A stretch of DNA of 64,000 nt. Origin: Marinilongibacter aquaticus (GTDB lineage Bacteria; Bacteroidota; Bacteroidia; Cytophagales; Spirosomataceae). Within the stretch, counting starts at the first letter, position 1, and every line of letters begins with the position of its first letter. This document shows, in pieces, positions 8,676 through 17,255 of the stretch. The position numbers and the translations under genes were made by a program. The stretch covers positions 558,001 through 622,000 of the forward strand of contig NZ_CP083757.1 of the NCBI RefSeq assembly GCF_020149935.1, read 5' to 3'. The notes beneath the pieces were generated by a model. It had not been told where the DNA came from, searched no databases, and saw only the letters and a list, made by a program, of their open reading frames with translations.

Positions 8676-11600
8676 AAACTTCTATCACTTCACTTTTTTT
8701 CCTGCTTTTTGTTGGAGCTGTAGCTTGGTGTCAAATTCCCAATAAAAATGCGGTGATTATTCGCAAGGCTCGCATCTCGACAACCAATCCAGCCACGCTA
8801 TCTGGAAATATCCAGAATGCCCTTACCACGATCCATTACTCTGATGGCTTAGGAAGACCCCTGCAAACACTTGGATACCGTCAAAGTGCAAGCCAAAAGG
8901 ACCTGATACTCGAAACATCGGAATACGACGCTTCAGGTAGACCGTTTAAGGCATTTTTGGCCATACCTACAACCGATAATTCTGGATATTTTCAAACCAA
9001 CGTACAAGCATCGGGATCAATATTTTATGGAGATAATGCTCCCTTCAATGAAGTAAAGTCTTTTGACAACTCTCCCTTAAACAGGGTACTTGAAGAATAC
9101 GGAGCGGGCCAAGCCTGGCATACTGCCTCCAAATATCGCCAGAAAAGCCCAAAAATAAATACAGCCGCCGATGCCGTACGTCTTTACAGAGTCAATGGCA
9201 GTAGTGTGAGCAGCAACCAAAACTATGCAGCAGGCACCTTATATAAAGACATCCAAATTGACGAACAAGGAGGAAGCACGATTAGTTTTTCCAACTTGCA
9301 GGGCCAACTCATTGAAAAATGGGTACTGGAAGACGGCGGAAATTACTTAAAAACAGCCTATGTCTACAATGACATGGACAGGCTTTCCTACATTATCCAA
9401 CCGGAGGGCTTCTCTTCCGCATTAAGTTTCAATGAAAGCAGCTCTGTTTTTACACAGTTTATCTTCGCCTATCAATATGACGACCGTGGCAGAGTGATTA
9501 AAAAGCATCTTCCTGATGGCGGCTGGACAAACATAGTTTACGATTTTCTCGACCGTCCCGTGCTTCAGCAAAACCCACAACAAGCAGCCTCAAACAAGTG
9601 GAGTTTCACCAAGTACGATGTGCAGGGCCGCATAGCCATACAGGGAGAACTCAGCAACAGCAGCGACAGGAATACGCTGCAAACGGCCTTCAATGGCGTA
9701 ACAAACCCCTATGAAAACTACATCAACGGAGTCGAAGCCTACAGCAATCAAAGCTTTCCCATTCCGTACTCGATCAACGACGCCGTGCTGGTCAATTATT
9801 ACGATGTGTACGACTGGATACCGGGCGAGCTGGCCTTCGATGCGGGCTCATCCTTCGATGCGGCCAGCCATTGGGCCGATGCCAAGGGCCTGCCCACGGG
9901 CAGTTGGGCACGGAGTACCGAAAACACCGGCACAGGATTCCACACGGTGCTCTACTACGACAACAAGGGGCGGGTGCTACAGACCCAACGGACCCACCAC
10001 AGGGGCAGCCCCACCAAGCGGATAAGCACCGATTACCAGTACAGTTTCTCCGGCGAGCTGCTAAAGGAAAAAACGGTACACCGTTTCAACTCGCTGCCGG
10101 ACGTCAGCAGGCTGTTGACCCACAATTATGACCACACCGGAAGGCTCTGGGACACCAAGCTGAAGATCAACAACGGCACGGAGCAAAAAATCGCGGAATA
10201 CGAGTACGATGAAATAGGCCGATTAAGGAAAAAGACGCTGATGCCTGAGGGTACCTACACCCAAGATATGGCCAGCAACTACCTGCGGAAGCGATTTGAC
10301 GGAGGGACCTCGAAAGGCCCTGAGGCCAACAGCAATGGCGACGGTGCCCCCGACGGTGCGGGAGATACCCCCTCTGACTTGGAAAGCGGAAGGCAGGGTG
10401 CACTTTCGGGGCTCCCAGACCTTTCACCGTCCATTTCTATGTCTGGAGGCAACTATTACCCTCCCGATGGTAATTCGTACCATTCAAAGAATGTGGTAAT
10501 CTCAATAATAAACGTAGGTTCTGGCCCGACAACCGCCCCCGTGGAATTCTACATCCCGGTCGTCGAGTCAATCTTCGAAATGAGCTTTGATGGAGGCTTT
10601 TCCGGCCTTGTAAGTACCGGTTCCGCATTTGGTCCATTCGAGGCAGACAATACCATTTGGGATACGCAATTGAACAACGGTGGCTACCGTCGCTATTTCA
10701 CCCTGAAGCCGGGCCATGTAATCGGGGCCGGCCAGATGGCACGCCTGAAACTAAAATTTACAGCTGTCGGCAACCCAGGTTCAAGCGGTTCCGTGGGAGT
10801 TTATATCACCGGTGGCACGGGAGGCGGAGAAACACCGAACACCAATAACTCTACGTACTATTCTACTGCCATCAACCTATCAGGGTCCAATCCTGGTTCG
10901 AGCACCACCATTGCAGGCCTGCAGCAGATCCAGTACAGCTACCACATCCGCGGCGGATTGCTGGGCATTAACCTGGACAGCAACGGCAGCCCTGCTCCCC
11001 AGAGCAGCGAAGGCGACCTTTTTGCCTATAAACTGGATTACGAAACGGCCGGGCAATGGGACGGCAACATCGGAAAACAGGCTTGGAAAACAATCGAAAA
11101 AACAGGGATCAATAGAAGTTATTCCTATACCTACGATGCCGCCAAGCGTCTGAAAACAGCTTCTTTTGCGGGAAACAACGACGAGGACTTCAGCCTGCCC
11201 GAGATTTCTTACGACAAGAATGGCAACATTCTAAACATGCAGAGAAACGGGAAACTGGGTGCCAGTTCTTTTGGGCTGATGGACCACCTGACGTATACCT
11301 ATTCCGGCAATAAACTCACATCGGTCACCGACGCCGTAAATGGAGATCACGAAGTGGATTTGGTGCCCCGTGGCGGTGGCGGGTACACCTACTGGCTGGA
11401 CGGCAGCCTGAAATCTGACGCCAACGAGCAGATAGGACAAATAGATTACAACACATTTCTGGGTCAACCCAAGCTGGTGACCCTGACCGGCGGCCAGTGG
11501 ATCAAACATTTCTACGACGGTACAGGGACATTGCTGAAGACCCAATATTCCACCGGAGAAACTTGGGAGTACATCGGCGAGCTCGTGCTCAAAAACGGCC

Positions 11601-12637
11601 AGTTCTATCAAATGGCCACGCCCGAAGGCAGGGCCATCCACCAATCGGGAAACTGGGCCTACGAGTTCGATTACAAAGATCATCTGGGCAATACACGCGT
11701 GAGCTTCAGGGCCAACGGCAGCCAGCTTGAGAAAACCGCCGAGACACATTTCGACCCCTGGGGGCTCAGGCTCGCCGGAACGGGCACGGTGAACGCCGTG
11801 CAGAACCGATGGGAAATGCAGGGCCACGAAAAGGAAGAAACCTTTGGCCTGAACAGAATTAATTTTGGAGCTAGGACGTTTAATGCCACAATAGGAAGGT
11901 TTGACCGGGTTGATATGTATAGCGAAAAGTATTATTCACTATCAACTTTCCAATATTCGAATAACAATCCTAATCGATTCATTGACCCGGATGGCAGAAT
12001 GGCGGTTCCTTTCGATGATCCCCTAAAGAAAATGAAGGTAAGAGAGAACAGAGCCAGTAATTTAATGGGAATGGTCAGAAATGGTGGTAGCCGAGCCCAT
12101 CAGGGCTGGGACTTAGAGGCTGCGATCGGAACACCAACATATGCCGTGAAGGGGGGAACCGTGAGCTTGGTTGAGACTGGGGCATATGGTAAGCAGGTCA
12201 TATTGACTTTTGAAGATGAAAATGGAAACACCAAATATGCTCAATATGCCCATCTTTCAGCCTATAATGTAACCAACGGACAAAAAGTTGAAGAGGGTCA
12301 ACTTTTGGGAGAGACGGGTGATACTGGGAATGCCAAAGGGGTAACGCCGCACCTGCATTTTGAGATTAGAAACCAAAAGACTGTTGGTTTAGGTTTAGGA
12401 GGTCGGGAAAATCCAAATTCAACGACCGATACAAAATTCTACTCTCAAAACCCCGAAGGTAACCAAACTCAAACTGGAGTTTTAAGGGTAAATCCTGATG
12501 GATCTACAACTCAAATGAACCTGAATGGAAGCACTTCTACAACCCCTGCTCCATTGCCTCAGCCCACTCAAAGTAATTTAATACCTATTCCAAATATGAC
12601 TATGCCAGTAGATAACACCCGTGTAAACAATCAATAA
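8672..12637 (+). CDS. DUF6443-type Rhs/YD-repeat protein with C-terminal M23 (LytM) peptidase tip
   Basis: A 1321-residue secreted protein. A signal peptide (residues 1-20, cleaved near WCQ) is followed by a DUF6443 region (about 25-170), YD repeats forming the Rhs shell (to about 1060), an inserted Gly/Ser-rich domain at about 545-750, and the Rhs-associated core ending in SNNNPNRFIDPDG near residue 1108. The variable tip is an M23 endopeptidase: HQGWD (His1143, Asp1147) and HLHFE (His1227, His1229) supply the zinc-binding and catalytic residues. Such a tip would cut peptide cross-links in peptidoglycan. The tip is AT-richer than the shell, as expected for a swappable toxin module. A putative immunity gene starts 1 bp after the stop. 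Alternative: a cell-wall remodelling rather than toxic role. Confidence 0.85.
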   Translation: MKTSITSLFFLLFVGAVAWCQIPNKNAVIIRKARISTTNPATLSGNIQNALTTIHYSDGLGRPLQTLGYRQSASQKDLILETSEYDASGRPFKAFLAIPTTDNSGYFQTNVQASGSIFYGDNAPFNEVKSFDNSPLNRVLEEYGAGQAWHTASKYRQKSPKINTAADAVRLYRVNGSSVSSNQNYAAGTLYKDIQIDEQGGSTISFSNLQGQLIEKWVLEDGGNYLKTAYVYNDMDRLSYIIQPEGFSSALSFNESSSVFTQFIFAYQYDDRGRVIKKHLPDGGWTNIVYDFLDRPVLQQNPQQAASNKWSFTKYDVQGRIAIQGELSNSSDRNTLQTAFNGVTNPYENYINGVEAYSNQSFPIPYSINDAVLVNYYDVYDWIPGELAFDAGSSFDAASHWADAKGLPTGSWARSTENTGTGFHTVLYYDNKGRVLQTQRTHHRGSPTKRISTDYQYSFSGELLKEKTVHRFNSLPDVSRLLTHNYDHTGRLWDTKLKINNGTEQKIAEYEYDEIGRLRKKTLMPEGTYTQDMASNYLRKRFDGGTSKGPEANSNGDGAPDGAGDTPSDLESGRQGALSGLPDLSPSISMSGGNYYPPDGNSYHSKNVVISIINVGSGPTTAPVEFYIPVVESIFEMSFDGGFSGLVSTGSAFGPFEADNTIWDTQLNNGGYRRYFTLKPGHVIGAGQMARLKLKFTAVGNPGSSGSVGVYITGGTGGGETPNTNNSTYYSTAINLSGSNPGSSTTIAGLQQIQYSYHIRGGLLGINLDSNGSPAPQSSEGDLFAYKLDYETAGQWDGNIGKQAWKTIEKTGINRSYSYTYDAAKRLKTASFAGNNDEDFSLPEISYDKNGNILNMQRNGKLGASSFGLMDHLTYTYSGNKLTSVTDAVNGDHEVDLVPRGGGGYTYWLDGSLKSDANEQIGQIDYNTFLGQPKLVTLTGGQWIKHFYDGTGTLLKTQYSTGETWEYIGELVLKNGQFYQMATPEGRAIHQSGNWAYEFDYKDHLGNTRVSFRANGSQLEKTAETHFDPWGLRLAGTGTVNAVQNRWEMQGHEKEETFGLNRINFGARTFNATIGRFDRVDMYSEKYYSLSTFQYSNNNPNRFIDPDGRMAVPFDDPLKKMKVRENRASNLMGMVRNGGSRAHQGWDLEAAIGTPTYAVKGGTVSLVETGAYGKQVILTFEDENGNTKYAQYAHLSAYNVTNGQKVEEGQLLGETGDTGNAKGVTPHLHFEIRNQKTVGLGLGGRENPNSTTDTKFYSQNPEGNQTQTGVLRVNPDGSTTQMNLNGSTSTTPAPLPQPTQSNLIPIPNMTMPVDNTRVNNQ
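11882..11907 (+). repeat. 26-bp direct repeat, copy 1 (inside the Rhs core)
   Basis: The segment encoding NATIGRFD at the end of the Rhs core is identical over 26 bp to 13203-13228. Both copies start at a codon boundary, so exchange between them keeps the frame and would replace the M23 tip and its immunity gene by the downstream tip. Confidence 0.85.
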
Positions 12638-12638
12638 T

Positions 12639-13055
12639 ATGTGGAAGCTTATTTTATTAATAATCGTCAATATTTCTTGCTTAGGTACAGAAGATAAAGT
12701 ACTTCTAATAAATACCGGGAATAATTACGAATTCTGGCTAAACGACGACAAGGGTCGGTTAATCTATTCAATTAATAATGCAGACAAGACAATCGAAGTG
12801 GATAACGAGCGAGTCTTTTATATAGGCAATGAAGAGTTCTCTGATTTCCACATTTATGAAGAATCTGTTGGCACCTCACAAGATTTTATTTTTAAACACT
12901 CCGATTCGAAAGCTTATATATCTGAAGTATATGATAAAAGAGCCTTGGGCGATAGCTTGATTTTATCTTCATTCAATTCGAATAACCTTTCAGGCAAAGT
13001 TTATAGTACAGAGAGTAAAGGATATCTTATAAAGTTTACACCTATTAACTACTAA
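12639..13055 (+). CDS. Putative immunity protein for the M23 Rhs tip
   Basis: A 138-residue protein whose N-terminus (MWKLILLIIVNISC) is a hydrophobic export signal with a possible, imperfect lipobox Cys14; the rest is a beta-rich acidic domain that I do not recognise. It begins 1 bp after the Rhs stop codon and shares the low GC content of the tip. Position directly behind a toxin tip is the classical place of the cognate immunity gene, and an exported location fits a toxin that acts on peptidoglycan. The function is inferred from context only. Confidence 0.55.
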   Translation: MWKLILLIIVNISCLGTEDKVLLINTGNNYEFWLNDDKGRLIYSINNADKTIEVDNERVFYIGNEEFSDFHIYEESVGTSQDFIFKHSDSKAYISEVYDKRALGDSLILSSFNSNNLSGKVYSTESKGYLIKFTPINY

Positions 13056-13059
13056 CCTC

Positions 13060-13172
13060 ACACGGGCATACTGTTGTTTAGCCTTAAAATCTCTGATAAA
13101 GGCATCCAGTAGAGCAAAAACGGTACGTTTTCCCTCTTCGGGGAGCTGTTCAGCAAAGCTGTTAGATTTCAT
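13060..13172 (-). pseudogene. Remnant resembling the C-terminal part of an XRE-type regulator
   Basis: Read on the minus strand the segment encodes FAEQLPEEGKRTVFALLDAF then IRDFKAKQQYA, which resembles the C-terminal helix region of Bacteroidota helix-turn-helix regulators. There is no DNA-binding part and the frame runs on past the usual end into the immunity gene. It sits between the active tip module and the displaced tip, so it may mark an old insertion. The similarity is by eye and short. Confidence 0.35.
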
Positions 13173-13196
13173 AAATGTATTGAAAACAACAGTTTA

Positions 13197-14072
13197 TTGA
13201 TGAATGCCACAATAGGAAGGTTTGACCGCGTGGATGCTCTTAGCGAGTTGGATTATGATTTTTCTCCATATAATTTTGTTGGAAACAATCCACTTGTTTA
13301 CATTAATCTGTTCGGAATGAAGCGAAGAAAGGTTGATGATGAGAGGAAGATACTTATGAAGAAACCGAAGCGTTTGCTCCGGTCTATGTGACTGGCGAAA
13401 AACCTTGGTGGGCAAAGACTGTAAATAGGAGATCCACTACGGATATTGCAATCGGGGCATTTAATAGACATGGAGATAGCAAAAGTTTTCAAAGTATTCA
13501 GCGGGCAATTCAAGATGGTGGAAGGGATGCTATACTTCTAGTGGGGGCTCCTATTGCAGCCATTGGTGCAGTAGAATTAGGAGTAGGAACTGCTATTTTC
13601 TCAAGGAGCAAGTTATCTTACAAGAGCTAGGGTGATAAGTGCGGGAAGGTGGATTTTTAGAAAAACTGTAAATCAAAAATTCGGCTGGAATTCATTATTG
13701 GCCAAAGGAGGTTTTAATCTTTTGGGACAAGGTGTGGTTAATTCTGTCCAAGGAGAGGCAAGACTGGATTTGCTTGGGCTTGGAGCAGATATGATTTTAA
13801 CTCCGGGAGCAGGCACCTTGGTGGGTAGTTTTAGTGAAGGAGGTGTTAACTTGAGCGATGGTAGCGGTTATTTTACCCCTAGTAAGGGTTCGGTTGGCAT
13901 TGCCAAAATAGGTATTGGGTTTGGATTCGGTGCTATTGGTGGGAACTTAACAAAGTTTCTTGGTGCTAATGGTGTTTCCAAGGCCATGCAGGGATTTGGT
14001 GAAGGAGTCTTAAAAGTATATGAAGAGATGTTTAATCTCGGAGCTGAATCCTTAGCTCCGAAAAATAAATAA
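13197..14072 (+). pseudogene. Displaced Rhs tip (orphan core fragment plus toxin domain) with two frameshifts
   Basis: The segment starts with a copy of the Rhs core end (NATIGRFDRVD, then FVGNNPLVYINLFG) but has no shell in front. After VDDE the frame is lost at 13341-13345, where GAGAGG stands for an expected GAGG; restoring it gives EDTYEETEAFAPVYVTGEKP and joins the next frame. A second shift lies near 13593-13605, after which the frame at 13632 (GTG) continues to 14072. The C-terminal part is glycine-rich and hydrophobic (LLGQGVVNSV, IGFGFGAIGGNL), a pre-toxin-like region; I recognise no catalytic motif. No start or signal is present, so it should be silent unless recombined onto the intact shell. 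Real decay or sequencing errors could explain the shifts. Confidence 0.7.
13203..13228 (+). repeat. 26-bp direct repeat, copy 2 (start of the displaced tip)
   Basis: Identical to 11882-11907. Similarity to the Rhs core at DNA level starts exactly here; the sequence upstream is unrelated. The two copies are 1321 bp apart and enclose the M23 tip and its immunity gene. Confidence 0.85.
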
Positions 14073-14074
14073 TA

Positions 14075-14539
14075 ATGAGCGAAGAGGAGGAGATAGCTCT
14101 ATTTTGGAAACAGTTAAGAGCTTTAGGTGTTTTTGCAATCTGTGCGGTAATATTTGCCATTTTCTACACTAGGCAAGAAAAAAAATTAACCAAGGAGTTG
14201 GAAGAATGTAGTTTTGTTACAATTATGTATCCAGTTCGTATGCCAGATTCAGGAAAAGTGTATTTTTATTTTATCTGTAAAAATAGGAAAATAGAAAGCA
14301 GCGGTGAGTTAGGGATGAAAGTGGGTTATTGGAAAAGCAAAAAATTGGTTCTTGGAGGAAGATATTGGGTTCAGATTTCATGTGATGATTTGCAAACAAA
14401 TCGTGTGCTTTGGGACGTACCAGTACCAGATACTTTGAACTATGTCCCACCGAAAGGTTGGAAATCTATACCCTATGGTTTAGATAAATTTCACAAGAAA
14501 CCTTTCACCAGTTTTAGAAAATATATTGAGAGTTTTTAA
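14075..14539 (+). CDS. Putative immunity protein of the displaced Rhs tip
   Basis: A 154-residue protein with one transmembrane helix (about residues 14-30, ALGVFAICAVIFAIFY) followed by an extracytoplasmic beta-rich domain. The end (LGGRYWVQISCDDLQTNRVL, then a proline-rich VPDTLNYVPPKGW) resembles a family of small membrane proteins often found behind Rhs tips in Bacteroidota. The start lies 2 bp after the tip's stop. Unlike the tip, its frame is intact, consistent with selection for retained immunity. Function is inferred from position. Confidence 0.6.
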   Translation: MSEEEEIALFWKQLRALGVFAICAVIFAIFYTRQEKKLTKELEECSFVTIMYPVRMPDSGKVYFYFICKNRKIESSGELGMKVGYWKSKKLVLGGRYWVQISCDDLQTNRVLWDVPVPDTLNYVPPKGWKSIPYGLDKFHKKPFTSFRKYIESF

Positions 14540-14711
14540 ATATATGGAGTCTCCATTAGGGTACTGACTCAGAGTGGACTTTGAGATGCCAAGGGAAAAG
14601 AAAATTAAAAAGAAGCCAATAATCTAAATAAACAAAAAAGAAAGCCGGCCTTAAGTCTAAAACAACCAACCCATGCATAAACAAAAAACACAGCTACTTT
14701 CCCTATAAGAC

Positions 14712-14846
14712 TGCTACCAGTTTAACGGCAAAGAAAAGCTAAAGGATTTAGAGATAAACCTCTATGAATACGGCTACCGCTGGCATGACCCTGCCATGGG
14801 TAGGTTTATTCAGGTTGACCCGTTGGCGGAAGAGAAAACCGCCTGC
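14712..14846 (+). pseudogene. Second orphan Rhs core fragment
   Basis: The frame encodes YQFNGKEKLKDLEINLYEYG, then YRWHDPAMGRFIQVDPLAEE, the canonical Rhs-associated core of a different Rhs subfamily from that at 8672 (compare the NATIGRFDRVD form there). It has no shell, no start and no tip: the next gene, a glycosyltransferase, begins about 95 bp on. The segment 14540-14711 in front of it holds no convincing gene. I read it as the scar of another Rhs gene or tip cassette. Confidence 0.65.
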
Positions 14847-14940
14847 CTTTTATTTCGATTCCGAATTGCCGTATATTTAGCCGAAATTATCCATAGATTG
14901 GAACAGTTTTGTTCAAAAATTGAATCGACCCGAAAGAAAT

Positions 14941-15930
14941 ATGCGAATACTCATCGTCAATACCGGACATATCCCTGTCACTTTGTACGGCGGCACCGAA
15001 AGGGTGATTTGGGGCTTGGGAAAGGAATTGGCACAACGCGGACATGAGCTGACATTTCTCGTAAAACAAGGTTCTTCTTGCGATTTCGCGAAGGTGATCG
15101 CGATCGACGAAAACAAAGACATTGTGGAACAAATTGGCCCAGATTACGATGTGGTCCATTTCAATTTTCGGCCCAAAGGCCTCGAAAAGCTCCAAATTCC
15201 CTATATCATTACCATGCACGGCAATTCAAACACGCTGGATGAATTGGACAAAAACACCGTTTTCGTTTCCCAAAATCACGCCTCACGATACAATTCAGAC
15301 TCCTTTGTACACAACGGACTCGACTGGAGCGAGTATGCATCGCCCGAATTACACAAGGATAGAAAGTACTTTCACTTTTTGGGAAAAGCCGCCTGGAGAG
15401 TGAAAAACGTACAGGGTGCCATCGACACCATTAAGAAAACACCCTCTGAAAAATTGAAGGTCTTAGGCGGCGTACGTTTCAATTTCAAAATGGGCATACG
15501 TTTTACATTTTCGCCTCGCGTGAGCTTTGCGGGCATGGTGGGCGGTCAAGAAAAATACGATTTGATCAACGGTTCAAAAGGCCTGATTTTTCCCGTAAAA
15601 TGGCATGAACCATTTGGTTTGGCTATTGTTGAAAGCCTGTTTTACGGTTGTCCCGTGTTTGGCACGCCCTACGGCTCACTTCCCGAACTGATTACAGAAG
15701 ATGTCGGTTATTTGTCGAACCGGGCCGACGAGCTCGCCGAAGCTCTTTCAGCATGCGACAATTACTCCCGCAAACGATGCCATGAATATGTGCGGGAGGA
15801 ATTCAATAACAAAAAAATGACTTCGGCCTATTTGAAGAAATACGAAAAGGTGATTTCGGGTGAAACTTTGCACACGCAGGCTCCCCGTTTGATCAACCTG
15901 CAAGAAGGAAAGTGGTTGGAATGGCACTGA
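14941..15930 (+). CDS. Glycosyltransferase, GT4 family
   Basis: A 329-residue GT-B glycosyltransferase. The N-terminal glycine loop is in VTLYGGTERVIWGLGKEL (about residues 12-29); the C-terminal half has the sugar-nucleotide binding block WHEPFGLAIVESLFYGCPVF with the two glutamates spaced as in GT4 (E-x7-E). It transfers a sugar from a nucleotide donor to an unknown acceptor, probably in envelope or exopolysaccharide synthesis. I chose ATG 14941; an in-frame TTG at 14920 is less likely. It stands alone next to the Rhs scar. Confidence 0.85.
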   Translation: MRILIVNTGHIPVTLYGGTERVIWGLGKELAQRGHELTFLVKQGSSCDFAKVIAIDENKDIVEQIGPDYDVVHFNFRPKGLEKLQIPYIITMHGNSNTLDELDKNTVFVSQNHASRYNSDSFVHNGLDWSEYASPELHKDRKYFHFLGKAAWRVKNVQGAIDTIKKTPSEKLKVLGGVRFNFKMGIRFTFSPRVSFAGMVGGQEKYDLINGSKGLIFPVKWHEPFGLAIVESLFYGCPVFGTPYGSLPELITEDVGYLSNRADELAEALSACDNYSRKRCHEYVREEFNNKKMTSAYLKKYEKVISGETLHTQAPRLINLQEGKWLEWH

Positions 15931-16071
15931 TCGTGGTCCCTGAATTTTCCCGTTCATCCACTTCCGTGCTGAAAATTGGTGAGTAATTTGTAGTTTGCGG
16001 GCTGCTAATCTGGACTTTAGAAAAGTCTGAGCAAAACCCTAATTGAAACAAGATCACCAGTCCTGAAAAAA

Positions 16072-17112
16072 ATGCCCCAGAAACGTTCGAAACGCGTACT
16101 CCAAATTTTCTTGGCCGTAGGCACCGCAATTTCCCTCTTTTTTGTTCCTTGGCCTCTGATAAAAGCCTGGATAATTCCCTTGCCCGATACCATTGAAGAA
16201 CAGTTGGATGAAGCTCTAACACACGGATTCGACGGCATCGTGGTCTATGTCAATCAAACGGGACACGAGCCGGGATTCTACGCAGCAGGTTGGAAAAACA
16301 GAGCAGAAAAAATACCGGCCGATCCGCATGCATTATTCAAAATTGCAAGTATTGGTAAATTGTACAATGCCGCCGCCATTGCTAAATTGGTGGGCAGCGG
16401 ACAGCTTTCTTTGGATAAAACATTGGGCGAATACTTTCCCGAATTGGCGGGCAGGATAGAAAACACAGATGAAATTACCTTACGCATGATGGTGCAGCAC
16501 CGAAGCGGCATTCCCAATTTTACGGATACTCCAAATTTTTGGGTCGATCCACCGAAAGGCAGTCAAGAAACCTTGGCTTTGATTCTCGACAAGCCCGCCA
16601 ATTTCGAACCCGACGCGGATTACGAATATTCGAATACCAATTATTTACTGATTGCTCTCCTGATTGAAAAAGTCACAGGCAAGAGTGCGTTCGAATACAT
16701 TAAAGAGTCGATCTTGAACCCGCTCGGACTGAAAAATACCTTTGGCTCGATTCATGACGTGAATTTGGACGATGTGATGAGCGGCTATTATGTAGGTATA
16801 GAAGAGGATATCAAAACGGCGGATTACGGTTCCATGCTGGCCACGGCCGAAGACGTGGGCATTTTCATACGGGCCCTGAACGACGGCTCGCTGTTTGAAG
16901 GCGACGAGCAGGCCATCTACTCCTCCATTTACAAATACGAGCACACGGGCTTGGTGGCGGGCTACCAGAGTATTGCAGAATACCACAAAGACATCGATGC
17001 GGTAGTAATTCAATTCACCAACACCACCAATTTTGACGGATACGAATGGAATTTATCTGAAATCGTGTACAACCGCATTGTAAAAATCGTGCGGAAGCAA
17101 TCGGAGAACTAA
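16072..17112 (+). CDS. Serine hydrolase, beta-lactamase/DD-peptidase family
   Basis: A 346-residue protein anchored or exported by an N-terminal hydrophobic segment (residues 8-30). The class C beta-lactamase-type triad of motifs is present: SIGK (Ser93, Lys96), YSN (186-188) and HTG (291-293). Members cleave or transfer acyl-D-Ala peptides, beta-lactams or small esters in the periplasm; the substrate here is unknown. Stands as a single gene. Confidence 0.88.
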   Translation: MPQKRSKRVLQIFLAVGTAISLFFVPWPLIKAWIIPLPDTIEEQLDEALTHGFDGIVVYVNQTGHEPGFYAAGWKNRAEKIPADPHALFKIASIGKLYNAAAIAKLVGSGQLSLDKTLGEYFPELAGRIENTDEITLRMMVQHRSGIPNFTDTPNFWVDPPKGSQETLALILDKPANFEPDADYEYSNTNYLLIALLIEKVTGKSAFEYIKESILNPLGLKNTFGSIHDVNLDDVMSGYYVGIEEDIKTADYGSMLATAEDVGIFIRALNDGSLFEGDEQAIYSSIYKYEHTGLVAGYQSIAEYHKDIDAVVIQFTNTTNFDGYEWNLSEIVYNRIVKIVRKQSEN

Positions 17113-17255
17113 GGAAAAAAGCAAAGCGATTGACTTGAAAAATGCAAACAAAAACACTTTCATTTTTAAACTGAGATCAAACTCTCTTTAAAATACAGCG
17201 TACAGCCAAAAGACAAAGAAATTGGGCTAACTTTAGCCTGTATACGAAATAGAGA

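Noticed and set aside
11231-11827. Long open frame on the minus strand (198 codons) inside the Rhs gene
   Set aside because: It is antisense to a clear Rhs coding region, has no family similarity, and arises from the higher GC content of the shell.
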